NCBI RefSeq assembly: GCF_900106555.1
Contig: NZ_FNOE01000013.1
Span: 1-64,000 of the forward strand
Origin: Nitrosomonas oligotropha
Lineage (GTDB): Bacteria; Pseudomonadota; Gammaproteobacteria; Burkholderiales; Nitrosomonadaceae
Reading direction: 5' to 3'
Length of the DNA stretch: 64,000 bases
Shown here: positions 17,977 through 26,290 of the stretch, one piece after another
Layout: each line of letters opens with the position of its first letter
How positions within the stretch are numbered: position 1 is the stretch's first letter
The notes under the pieces: model-generated
Database searches by the model: none
What the model was told of the DNA's origin: nothing
Seen by the model: only the letters and a program-made list of their open reading frames with translations
Position numbers and translations under genes: made by a program

Positions 17977-19248
17977 ATGCGACAAATTTCCGAAGCCCTG
18001 CAACGTGCTGTCCGCCATCAGCAATCCGGACAGTTTTCCGAAGCGGAAGCGGTTTGCCGCCAAATTCTTGCCGCACTGCCGGATCAGCCCGATACACTAC
18101 ATCTGCTCGCGATTATTTATGCCCAAACCAAGCGGTATGCGCAAGCGAACGATAATTTCCGCACAGCGATCACCCTAGCGCCCGCGCGCGCCGATTTTAT
18201 CGGCAATTATGCCAATGCGTTATGGGAACAAGGTTCGATCGAAGAAGCCATCAGTTATTGCGAGCGCTCGCTCGCCATCAATGCCAATCAAGCCGAAGTG
18301 CTCAATGTATTGGGTAATGCGTTGATGGTGCAAAACCGCCATGAGAAAGCAGTAGAGCGTTTCCGCCAGGCGCTCCAATTGCGTCCGCAGTATCCGCATG
18401 CGCTCAATAACCTGGGCAATGCGCTGCAAAAAATGAACCAAGCCGCGGAAGCAATTCCCTGCTATCAGCAAGCAATCGAATTGCAGAGTGATTATTCGGA
18501 GGCCTGCAATAATTTGGGACAGGCTTTAAAGAACCTGGGAAGAATTGATGAAGCCAGAGTCCAATTTCATAAAGCATTACAGCTTACCCCCAACTTCAAT
18601 CAGGCGCGCAACAATCTTGCGGAAGTCGATTCCTGCTGGCTGGAACCGCTAGAAGGAAAGAAATTATTCCTACGCCGTTACGAAGCACAAGACGCTGCTT
18701 ACTTGCGGTACTGCCACCAAAATAATGACTTCATGACGTTGTACAATCAATACATTCCGCGCCATCAACCGGCCGATGAATTAGCCGAAAAATTGCGTCA
18801 GACGCAAGCGTTGCATCCTTGCCAGACAAAATCCGCCGACTGGGTCATTTTCCGCAAAAACACCGGTCAACCGGCCGGTATCGCCAATCTCGTCGACATC
18901 AATTTATCGCATCGCCGGGCGGAGTTTTTGATCGGATTGCCGGACTCTGAAGATCGCACCCGCGGCATTGCGCTTGAAGCGACCTTACTGGTTCTGGACT
19001 ATGTATTCAACCGAGTGAAATTAAACAAACTGATCGCCCATGTTTATGCGCACAATGCCTTTTCCCAGAAAAATGCTTTGGCGCTCGGATTTACGCAAGA
19101 AAGCTATTTACGTGAACATCTGGTGGATCCGCATGGCAATCTTCTGGATGTATATGGCAATGGCATGACTATGCGCGATTTCCATTCTAATCCCAGAATT
19201 TCCAAACTTTCACTACGAATACTTGGCCGCGATATCACCGTCGTATAA
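17977..19248 (+). CDS. TPR-repeat protein fused to a GNAT acetyltransferase
   Basis: The 423-residue protein has five or six tetratricopeptide repeats (residues about 5-215, e.g. AEVLNVLGNALMVQNRHEKA, PHALNNLGNALQKMNQ) followed by a RimJ/RimL-type GNAT acetyltransferase domain (about 225-405, with a degenerate acetyl-CoA loop EDRTRGIALEA and HVYAHNAFSQKNALALGF). TPRs bind a protein partner; the enzyme domain would acetylate it. The ATG at 17977 is used because an upstream GTG (17914) lies inside a strong hairpin. Its position after the large repeat protein suggests it could modify or handle that protein, which is inference only. Confidence 0.8.
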   Translation: MRQISEALQRAVRHQQSGQFSEAEAVCRQILAALPDQPDTLHLLAIIYAQTKRYAQANDNFRTAITLAPARADFIGNYANALWEQGSIEEAISYCERSLAINANQAEVLNVLGNALMVQNRHEKAVERFRQALQLRPQYPHALNNLGNALQKMNQAAEAIPCYQQAIELQSDYSEACNNLGQALKNLGRIDEARVQFHKALQLTPNFNQARNNLAEVDSCWLEPLEGKKLFLRRYEAQDAAYLRYCHQNNDFMTLYNQYIPRHQPADELAEKLRQTQALHPCQTKSADWVIFRKNTGQPAGIANLVDINLSHRRAEFLIGLPDSEDRTRGIALEATLLVLDYVFNRVKLNKLIAHVYAHNAFSQKNALALGFTQESYLREHLVDPHGNLLDVYGNGMTMRDFHSNPRISKLSLRILGRDITVV

Positions 19249-19425
19249 GCAGCGATTGTCTGCAATTTTCTAAGTTTTCCGGCCCTTCAGCACGCCCGAT
19301 GTAATCCACCAAACTGTCATTTTTCTGTCATGACAGCTTGCTACACTCTGCCCGATTTAATAAAACCCTGACACATCCAGGTTTCAAATCACCATCGCAG
19401 ATATCCATTAAGGAACTGGAGCACC

Positions 19426-20469
19426 ATGAAAATTTTTTACGGCATCCAAGGAACAGGAAATGGCCATATCACGCGTGGCCGTATCATGGCGCGTGAGTTG
19501 CAAGCAGCGAATCTCGAAGTCAATTATTTGTTCACTGGCAGGCCGCAGGACAAGTTTTTCGCTATGGAAGTTTTCAACGGCCATCAGTGGCGCGAAGGAC
19601 TGACATTCGCTACCAACAAAGGCAAAATCAATCACCTGAAAACCGTATTGCAATCCAAACCGCTCAATTTTCTCAAGGATATCCGGCAGCTGGATTTGAG
19701 TGCTTACGATCTGGTCATTTGCGATTTTGAGCCGATAACCGCTTGGGCAGCGCGCAGGCAAAACAAAAAAACCGTCGGTATCTGTCATCAATACGCTTTC
19801 CAACATGACATACCGCGCGCAGGCAATGATCCGGTTTCCGAAATCGTACTGAAAAAATTCGCGCCGGTGGATTTAAGCATCGGCTTGCATTGGCACCATT
19901 TCGATCAGCCCATTCTACCGCCGGTGATTGAGACGCCTTTTATTCCCGAGCGGATTCAAAAAAACAAAATTGTCGTTTATCTGCCGTTTGAAGATCAGCA
20001 GCACATCATCCAACTGTTCGCACGCTTCAAAAATTTCGAGTTCTTCATCTATTCTCCGGAAGCATCGCCTTCGCATCATGCGCATATCCATTGCAAACCC
20101 TTATCGTTGACCGGATTTCAGCAGGATTTGTCGGATTGCGCGGGCATCATCTGCAATGCCGGCTTTGAATTGGCCAGCGAAGCGTTGCAATTAGGCAAAA
20201 AAATCCTGGTAAAACCCGTGCATGCACAGATGGAACAAGCTTCTAATGCAGCAGCGCTCAGCCTGCTGGGTTATGGGCAGATGATGCAAACCGTCGATGC
20301 CAGACGTATTGAACCATGGCTCTATGAAACCAAAGCGATCCGTGTCACTTACCCAAACACGGCCAAACATCTGGTGCAATGGATCAAGGACGGTATGCCG
20401 CCCGTTGAACAGTCATGGTGCAATCAAATCTGGTCGGAGGTCAATATCACCCCGGTTGAATTATCGTGA
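19426..20469 (+). CDS. Glycosyltransferase of the MurG-like GT-B type (MJ1255/VC2487 family)
   Basis: The 347-residue protein begins MKIFYGIQGTGNGHITRG, the glycine-rich N-terminal loop of GT-B enzymes, and has the donor-binding region ICNAGFELASEALQLGKK near residue 240. These are marks of the conserved glycosyltransferase family TIGR00661. It has no signal peptide. The stop codon overlaps the next gene's GTG start (GTGA), linking it to a diacylglycerol-kinase-like gene; together they suggest glycolipid synthesis. The acceptor is unknown. Confidence 0.8.
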   Translation: MKIFYGIQGTGNGHITRGRIMARELQAANLEVNYLFTGRPQDKFFAMEVFNGHQWREGLTFATNKGKINHLKTVLQSKPLNFLKDIRQLDLSAYDLVICDFEPITAWAARRQNKKTVGICHQYAFQHDIPRAGNDPVSEIVLKKFAPVDLSIGLHWHHFDQPILPPVIETPFIPERIQKNKIVVYLPFEDQQHIIQLFARFKNFEFFIYSPEASPSHHAHIHCKPLSLTGFQQDLSDCAGIICNAGFELASEALQLGKKILVKPVHAQMEQASNAAALSLLGYGQMMQTVDARRIEPWLYETKAIRVTYPNTAKHLVQWIKDGMPPVEQSWCNQIWSEVNITPVELS

Positions 20470-21512
20470 ATTTAAACAGACACGCTGGAATTAACCCGCA
20501 CATTTCATCCATGAACGACAGTCATTTGTTTCAACCCAATCCGCTGCTCCTTAAAATACCCGCGCCGGAAAAAATCCTGATCATTTTTAATCCGATATCC
20601 AGCGCTGGCAATACGGAATCGCTCGCGCATCAAATGGCAGCAGCGCTCTCTCAACAAGGCAAGCATGCTGAAATCTGTCCCTCCGAGAAAAAAATGAAGG
20701 GCTATACCCGCATCGTGGATAACATCGCGGCCAGTGATCTGGTCGTGGTGGTGGGCGGTGACGGCACCATCCGGAAGTTATTGGACCCGCTTAATAAAAC
20801 AACCACACCGGTGTATGCCATACCGGGCGGAAACGAGTCGCTGTTTGCACGTTCCTACGCCATGAGCACCGCAGCGGATGATTTGCTCCAGGCCATCGCT
20901 TCCGGAGTTTGCTTGCAGCAGTTTTATGGTTTGATCAGCGGCAAGGGCATTCGCGGCGAGAAACCTTTTTTTCATATGGCTTCGATGGGATTGGATTCTT
21001 TAACGGTCAAAAACATCGGCAAACGAAAAGGCCCTCTCAATGATTCGATTTACCTTTGGCATGGACTGAAAGCGCTGTGTTCACTGCATCACCCTACTGT
21101 CTCGGTGAGTGTCGATGGCGAGCAAGTCATCGACCATGGTTCCGGGTATGTCATCGTGGCCAACAATTCGGCGTATGCGAAAAACCTGCAACTTGTGCCG
21201 AGCGCCGATCCATCCAAAAATGAATTGGTCGCCGGTTTTCTGCCGGGTGCCCGGCCGCAGCATGAATTGGTCAAAGCCATGCGCATTCTGCAACAAAAAC
21301 CCGCAAACCTTCCCATGCAGTATTTCAGCGGTAAGCAAATCGCTTGCACGTTGCACGACAAGGCCTATCCACTTCAGGTCGACGGCGATTATTTCCGCAA
21401 TCGCGATATCGAAGCCGAAAGCACCATTGAATTCAGCGTCAGTCAGCGACCCATCCGGGTATTAATTCCGCCAGCTCTTAATACAACCGCATTGCACGTC
21501 AGCAACGACTGA
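20466..21512 (+). CDS. Diacylglycerol/sphingosine kinase family protein (YegS-like)
   Basis: The 348-residue protein has the DAGK catalytic region: IIFNPISSAGNTE, the nucleotide-binding GGDGTIRKLL and IPGGNESLFARSY. Such enzymes phosphorylate diacylglycerol or related lipids using ATP. A GTG at 20466 overlaps the glycosyltransferase stop; an internal ATG at 20511 is possible because the conserved domain begins only at about residue 35. The neighbour suggests a lipid-sugar pathway. Confidence 0.82.
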   Translation: MNLNRHAGINPHISSMNDSHLFQPNPLLLKIPAPEKILIIFNPISSAGNTESLAHQMAAALSQQGKHAEICPSEKKMKGYTRIVDNIAASDLVVVVGGDGTIRKLLDPLNKTTTPVYAIPGGNESLFARSYAMSTAADDLLQAIASGVCLQQFYGLISGKGIRGEKPFFHMASMGLDSLTVKNIGKRKGPLNDSIYLWHGLKALCSLHHPTVSVSVDGEQVIDHGSGYVIVANNSAYAKNLQLVPSADPSKNELVAGFLPGARPQHELVKAMRILQQKPANLPMQYFSGKQIACTLHDKAYPLQVDGDYFRNRDIEAESTIEFSVSQRPIRVLIPPALNTTALHVSND

Positions 21513-21873
21513 TACCCCACCCCATTGGTTTTACCACCACAGATTCTTAATTGATTGTTCTCCAATGAGAATCCCGGATTCACGGGATTCTCATCATACC
21601 GTGCAAGCACTACCAGCAATACCACAAGCTGGATTCAATAATTCCCCTCGTTGCTGAAGCCTTTGGCATTGCTTGCACGGCTTTGATGCACACTATCGAT
21701 AAAACAGCTGGAATGGTTTCTATGTCGGGATAGATATGATATGGTATCGCATTTAAGGTTGAAACAATCTAAGATACAGAATGTTAGTCAATAGAGTTAA
21801 TCATACACTCGAAATTAAACCAGACCATCGGTCAAGCCAAAACAGTACCGGCAACGCAATCCTTCTCATTTGA
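21513..21873 (+). other. Intergenic region upstream of the channel operon
   Basis: This 361-bp gap has one strong hairpin (21565-21594, listed separately) and then about 270 bp without a gene, rich in A/T towards its right end, which should hold the promoter of the binding-protein/channel operon. I found no confident -35/-10 pair and no recognisable operator. Confidence 0.5.
21565..21594 (+). terminator. 12-bp hairpin, possible terminator
   Basis: ATGAGAATCCCG (21565-21576) pairs perfectly with 21583-21594, loop of six. It lies 52 bp after the lipid-kinase gene. A T-run is missing, so termination would be weak or Rho-dependent. Confidence 0.5.
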
Positions 21874-23031
21874 ATGACCAGCATGTTTAAACCCATCCCG
21901 ATAAAGAAAATAACCCTTTTCTATACAAAGTGTTGTGCCTATATCGTTGTGCTTTGCTGGTGCAGTCTTGCACATGCCGAACCCATACAACTCGGCATGA
22001 GCACTTCGCTCAGCGGCCCCAATCAGTTATTGGGACGCGCCATGTACCTGGGTATGAATGCTTTGTTCGAGGAAATCAATCAGCAAGGCGGTATTCGCGG
22101 CCGCATGATCAATCTGACCGTACTCGATGACGGTTATGAGCCGGATAGTGTCAAGGTGAACACGATGCAGTTGATTGATCAGCATAAAGTCATCGCGATT
22201 GTCGGTAACGCCGGTACGCCGACGGCGGCGATTGCCGCACCCCTTGCCAACGCACGCGGCGTAGTATTTTACGGCGCTTTCACCGGCGCCGATCTATTAC
22301 GCAAGATTCCGCCGGATCCTTATATATTCAACTTCCGCGCCAGCTACCGGCAAGAAATGGAGTTGATCGTGCAGGATATTCTGGAGCGCGGTATTTCTCC
22401 GTACCGCATTGCACTCTTTTTGCAGGATGACACGCTGGGACAGACCGGCTTCGACATCACCAAAGCGGTCTTGGAAAAATCGGGTTTCAAGCATACCGAC
22501 CGGCTGCTGGTCACGTACTACCCGCGCAATTCTTTAGCGATACAAAGCGCAATCAAAGCAATGATTCAAGCAACACCGAAGCCCGAAGCGATCATCATCG
22601 TGGGCGCATACCAACCCGCCGCGCAGTTTATCCGCTTTTCTCACCGCATTTTTCCCAATGCGCGGTTTTATAACTTATCCTTTTCCGCCGCTTCGCTATT
22701 GGCCGATGCCCTACCCGGCATCCATGGGCGAATCTATATGACCCAGGTGGTGCCGCCCGCGGAAACCGGCTCCGAGGAACAAGACTTCATCTGGCGCGAA
22801 GGTTATCTTGCGGCACAGGTTCTGGTGAAAGCGCTGCAAAGCATCCCCGGTGAAATCAGCGGCGACACCCTGAAACAAGCATTGGAGGCGTTAGGATCGG
22901 TGAATTTGGAAGGTTTTGGCACAGTCACCCTAAATCCCGGCGATCATCAGGCAAGCGATCATGTTTGGCTGACGCATCTGGATAAAACCCGTCAATGGAA
23001 TAGCGTGAAAACCACTGGAGAAAATAATTGA
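21874..23031 (+). CDS. Periplasmic type-1 ligand-binding protein (Leu/Ile/Val-binding type)
   Basis: The 385-residue protein has a signal peptide ending near AHA-EPIQLG (residue about 36) and a type-1 periplasmic-binding fold (LGMSTSLSGPNQLLGRAMYLGM, then INLTVLDDGYEPDSVKVN and VIAIVGNAGTPTAAIAAPL). These proteins bind amino acids or similar small ligands. No branched-chain amino-acid ABC permease or ATPase is present; instead the next gene, overlapping by four bases, encodes a Cache/ligand-gated channel. I infer that this protein presents a ligand to that channel rather than to a transporter. The related receptor domains of animal glutamate receptors share the same fold. Confidence 0.88.
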   Translation: MTSMFKPIPIKKITLFYTKCCAYIVVLCWCSLAHAEPIQLGMSTSLSGPNQLLGRAMYLGMNALFEEINQQGGIRGRMINLTVLDDGYEPDSVKVNTMQLIDQHKVIAIVGNAGTPTAAIAAPLANARGVVFYGAFTGADLLRKIPPDPYIFNFRASYRQEMELIVQDILERGISPYRIALFLQDDTLGQTGFDITKAVLEKSGFKHTDRLLVTYYPRNSLAIQSAIKAMIQATPKPEAIIIVGAYQPAAQFIRFSHRIFPNARFYNLSFSAASLLADALPGIHGRIYMTQVVPPAETGSEEQDFIWREGYLAAQVLVKALQSIPGEISGDTLKQALEALGSVNLEGFGTVTLNPGDHQASDHVWLTHLDKTRQWNSVKTTGENN

Positions 23032-25214
23032 AGGGAACCCAGCAACTTGAATCGCCGGAACAAGCGAAGTGGACATTCATTTCCTGGATCAAGGGAATTC
23101 TCGGTATTTGCATGGTCATCTTCCTATGCATTTTTATTGCGTCAACCAATGGTATGGTGCAGAAATACCGCACCACCATGCAGCTATCGCAACAACATGC
23201 ACTGGCCACCACGCAAACCATTGCCGATTCGATTAACGATCAATTAGCCGCGTTGGCTTCCGCCGCCAATGAACTTGCGGAAAACTTGCGGGAAATTTCT
23301 TGGAGCCAGGAAACAATTAATACCGCATTGAATGAAGCGGCGCTCAATCATTTTGGTTTCAATGCATTGGGTGTAGCTTTCGATTTATACCAAGCTGACC
23401 CCCAACTGCGTTTGTTTGCACCCTTTATCCGCCAGCAAGGCACGGCCTATCAACTGGACCGGATCGATCAGTATTATGACTATACCGGTCATGCGGCGTA
23501 TAGCGCGAAAAACGGCAACAGCAAGAACAGTGACTGGTATCTGCAAGGCACCGGCGGAAGAAGCGGTTGGCTGGCGCCCTACTTTGATATGGCCTATCAG
23601 CAGCATACGCTGAAGTATGTCGTGCCGTTGCAAAAAAATACCGAAGCCAGAAAAGTGGCTGGCGTGGTATTTTTGGATATCGATCTGGATTGGGTCAGGC
23701 AGCAAGTCGAGAACCACGATGTAGGCGATAATGGTTATGCGATCGTCGTCAATGAATTCGACCAAATTATCTATCATGGACTCAAAGGTTCCAAGAAAAT
23801 CGTCAGTGACTTGAATCAAGCCATTACGCCGACTTACTTTGCCGAATTCACTGCGGGAAAATTAGGGACTAATGAGCTCACCGATCGCTCCGCCTGGTTC
23901 AACCGCTATCCCATCGGCGAAACCGGGTGGTATGTGTTAACCGTGATGAATGCGGAAATCGGCAAGACGCACTTGTTTGAGAACGATAGTGACGAAGATA
24001 CCCGAGTAATTCACGAATCCGATTTGATCAGCTGGATCGTCAATGCTGTCGTGTTGTGCCTCCTGATTTATATCTGGATTGCGTTCATCAAACAGCAGCA
24101 ATCGGTTGCGCAATTGTTACGGCATGCATTTATCACGTCATTACTGCTGACCGTGGGCATCGTGTCGATCTGGATCACGGAATATTACACGCCCTCAGTG
24201 ACCCGCAATCAATTGCTGACACTATCGAATCGCGCGATCGTCGAGCAATTTCAGAACGACTTTGCCGTCGCTGCTCTGCAGGAATCAAAAACACCGCCCT
24301 TTTTTGTTCCAACGGGCTTGTTCATTCAGTCGATTGAATTTCAGAACGCGACCAACGTGGCGATAACCGGCTATATATGGCAGCGCTTTCCCAGGCATTT
24401 TGAAGAAGATATCGAACATGGCGTCATTTTTCCCGAAGCCATAGAAACATCCATAACCGAAGCGTATGAACACGAGGAAGGCGATGAAATCGTCAAAGGT
24501 TGGTATTTTGAAGCCACATTGCGAGAAACCTTCGATTACAAAATATATCCTTTCGACCGGCAACTTCTCTGGGTACGTCTCTGGCATACCAGTTTTTCCA
24601 AGAATGTCATTCTCGTGCCGGATTTTAAATCCTTCGACAGTCTGAATCCCAATACTTTGCCCGGTGTTGAACAGGATTTTGTTTTGTCCGAATGGAATCC
24701 ATCGCGGGCTTTCTTCGGAATCAAGGTGAATAAATACAACAGCAATTTTGGCGATCGTCAGTTCACCAGCCACGACAAGATGCCGGAACTGTATTTCAAC
24801 CTGGAAATCTCGCGCAATATTTTAAATCCATTCATTGCGCATTTATTTCCTCTGGCTGTGGTGCTGTTGATGCTATACGGACTCGTTCTAACCATCTCCA
24901 AACAGGAAGCGAAACTGACACTCACCGGTTTCAATGTATCGACCATCGTCGCCGCGTGCTCGGCGCTTTTTTTCATCTTATTGATTATGCATGTGCAGCT
25001 AAGAGACGAACTGGCGGTAAATACCATTGTATATTTGGAATATTTCTATCTTGTCTCCTACATTACAATTTTGATGGTAACCGTCAATGCCGTGCTGATT
25101 TCATATGATCCGCCGCTCGGGATATTGGCATTTAAGGATAATTTCATTCCAAAACTTATTTATTGGCCGATCTTGCTGACTTGGATTTTTACCATTACCG
25201 CCATTCTATTTTAA
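23028..25214 (+). CDS. Cache-domain fused to a pentameric ligand-gated ion channel (pLGIC)
   Basis: The 728-residue membrane protein has, in order: a TM helix (about 20-42), a periplasmic double-Cache sensor (about 43-320), two TM helices (334-355 and 366-388), a beta-sandwich ligand domain (390-598) and four C-terminal TM helices (M1 601-624, M2 630-654, M3 669-692, M4 708-728). The Pro-loop YPFDRQ (507-512) matches the family's FPFDxQ motif and lacks the animal Cys pair. ISR before M1 with a Pro in M1, VSTIVA in M2 and VTVNAVL in M3 match my memory of GLIC (ISR, VSTLIA, VTVQHYL). The start is TTG overlapping the binding-protein stop, with GGAG 7 nt upstream. It likely opens an ion pore in response to a ligand. 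The channel assignment is strong; ligand and ion selectivity are unknown. Confidence 0.85.
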   Translation: MKGTQQLESPEQAKWTFISWIKGILGICMVIFLCIFIASTNGMVQKYRTTMQLSQQHALATTQTIADSINDQLAALASAANELAENLREISWSQETINTALNEAALNHFGFNALGVAFDLYQADPQLRLFAPFIRQQGTAYQLDRIDQYYDYTGHAAYSAKNGNSKNSDWYLQGTGGRSGWLAPYFDMAYQQHTLKYVVPLQKNTEARKVAGVVFLDIDLDWVRQQVENHDVGDNGYAIVVNEFDQIIYHGLKGSKKIVSDLNQAITPTYFAEFTAGKLGTNELTDRSAWFNRYPIGETGWYVLTVMNAEIGKTHLFENDSDEDTRVIHESDLISWIVNAVVLCLLIYIWIAFIKQQQSVAQLLRHAFITSLLLTVGIVSIWITEYYTPSVTRNQLLTLSNRAIVEQFQNDFAVAALQESKTPPFFVPTGLFIQSIEFQNATNVAITGYIWQRFPRHFEEDIEHGVIFPEAIETSITEAYEHEEGDEIVKGWYFEATLRETFDYKIYPFDRQLLWVRLWHTSFSKNVILVPDFKSFDSLNPNTLPGVEQDFVLSEWNPSRAFFGIKVNKYNSNFGDRQFTSHDKMPELYFNLEISRNILNPFIAHLFPLAVVLLMLYGLVLTISKQEAKLTLTGFNVSTIVAACSALFFILLIMHVQLRDELAVNTIVYLEYFYLVSYITILMVTVNAVLISYDPPLGILAFKDNFIPKLIYWPILLTWIFTITAILF

Positions 25215-25250
25215 CCGCTTGCCTTCAGTGCCACGATACCAGGAGCAACC

Positions 25251-26264
25251 ATGGAAGATAATCAATCGCCCGATCCTTATAAACAAACGAGTCTGAGGTA
25301 TCAGCTCTACCGGGAAGCACGGGCCATGGCCGAATACGCGCTTGCCAACGGCAAAACGGTACCGGATAAAGTGATACGTACCATCGATACATTTACTGTG
25401 CAGAGCGATACCAGTTTGAATGACCGGATTCATGTCCGGGCCGATCTGGATATTGGTGAATTGCTTGCCGCACACTGCGCATTGGCCAGAATAGTGGAGC
25501 CCGCCAAACCGAATACCATTCTGTTGCTGGATATCGAACAAGGGGTTACCGGGTTCATGAAATTTCTCGGCCCGGTTTCATTGATCCGCCAGATGATGAT
25601 CGCGGCTATCATATCGCTGATGTTATTCATCGGACTGACATTGACCGAAGAAGTAAGCCACGACAGCGGCAATATTATGTTGCAAGATGGCTTGGAATTG
25701 TTACTTAATCTAATGTTCTATCTGGCCGCAGCCGGATTAGGCGCTTCGTTTGCCGCACTGTATAAAGCCAATACGTTTATCGCTAACGGGACCTTTGATC
25801 CCACCTATCATGCTTCCTACTGGATTCGTTTCTTTCTTGGCCTGATTGCCGGCTTAATTCTCGCCATCATGGTTTCCGAGGCGTACTTTAGCAAACACTT
25901 GAGTGAAACGCCTTTCCTGGAAAAGGGTATTATCCGGCCATTACTGGCCATGCTCGGTGGATTCTCCGCCGATCTTACACACACGGTTTTAAGCCGCTTG
26001 GTTGAAACCATCCGGTCGCTGTTCACCGGCAGCCCGAAAGATCAGATTGCCAATAAGAAGAAAGCCATGCAGGTTGATTTCGCCGCGCAACAAAACCAGC
26101 AACACATCAATATGGCTTCCAATCTGATTGATCTCCAGCAGGTGATCAACAGCGGTGCGACACCGGAAGAAATCAATCAGAAAATTGATCAAATATTAAA
26201 AGATGCGCTGCCTAATTCGGATATCCGGCTAAAATCCTCCGGAAAACAGGATGATGACAGTTAA
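25251..26264 (+). CDS. Membrane protein of unknown function in the channel operon
   Basis: I do not recognise this 337-residue protein. It has a soluble N-terminal part (1-110), three clear membrane helices (about 115-132, 148-171, 191-209), a fourth possible one (227-248) and a charged C-terminal tail (250-337) with a probable coiled coil (NMASNLIDLQQVINSGATPEEINQ split at 285-310). AGGAG lies 5 nt before the ATG. It follows the channel gene by 36 bp on the same strand, so it is probably an accessory or signalling subunit of that system. Confidence 0.75.
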   Translation: MEDNQSPDPYKQTSLRYQLYREARAMAEYALANGKTVPDKVIRTIDTFTVQSDTSLNDRIHVRADLDIGELLAAHCALARIVEPAKPNTILLLDIEQGVTGFMKFLGPVSLIRQMMIAAIISLMLFIGLTLTEEVSHDSGNIMLQDGLELLLNLMFYLAAAGLGASFAALYKANTFIANGTFDPTYHASYWIRFFLGLIAGLILAIMVSEAYFSKHLSETPFLEKGIIRPLLAMLGGFSADLTHTVLSRLVETIRSLFTGSPKDQIANKKKAMQVDFAAQQNQQHINMASNLIDLQQVINSGATPEEINQKIDQILKDALPNSDIRLKSSGKQDDDS

Positions 26265-26290
26265 ATCCACCGGTTTTCCTGCGCTAGTGC

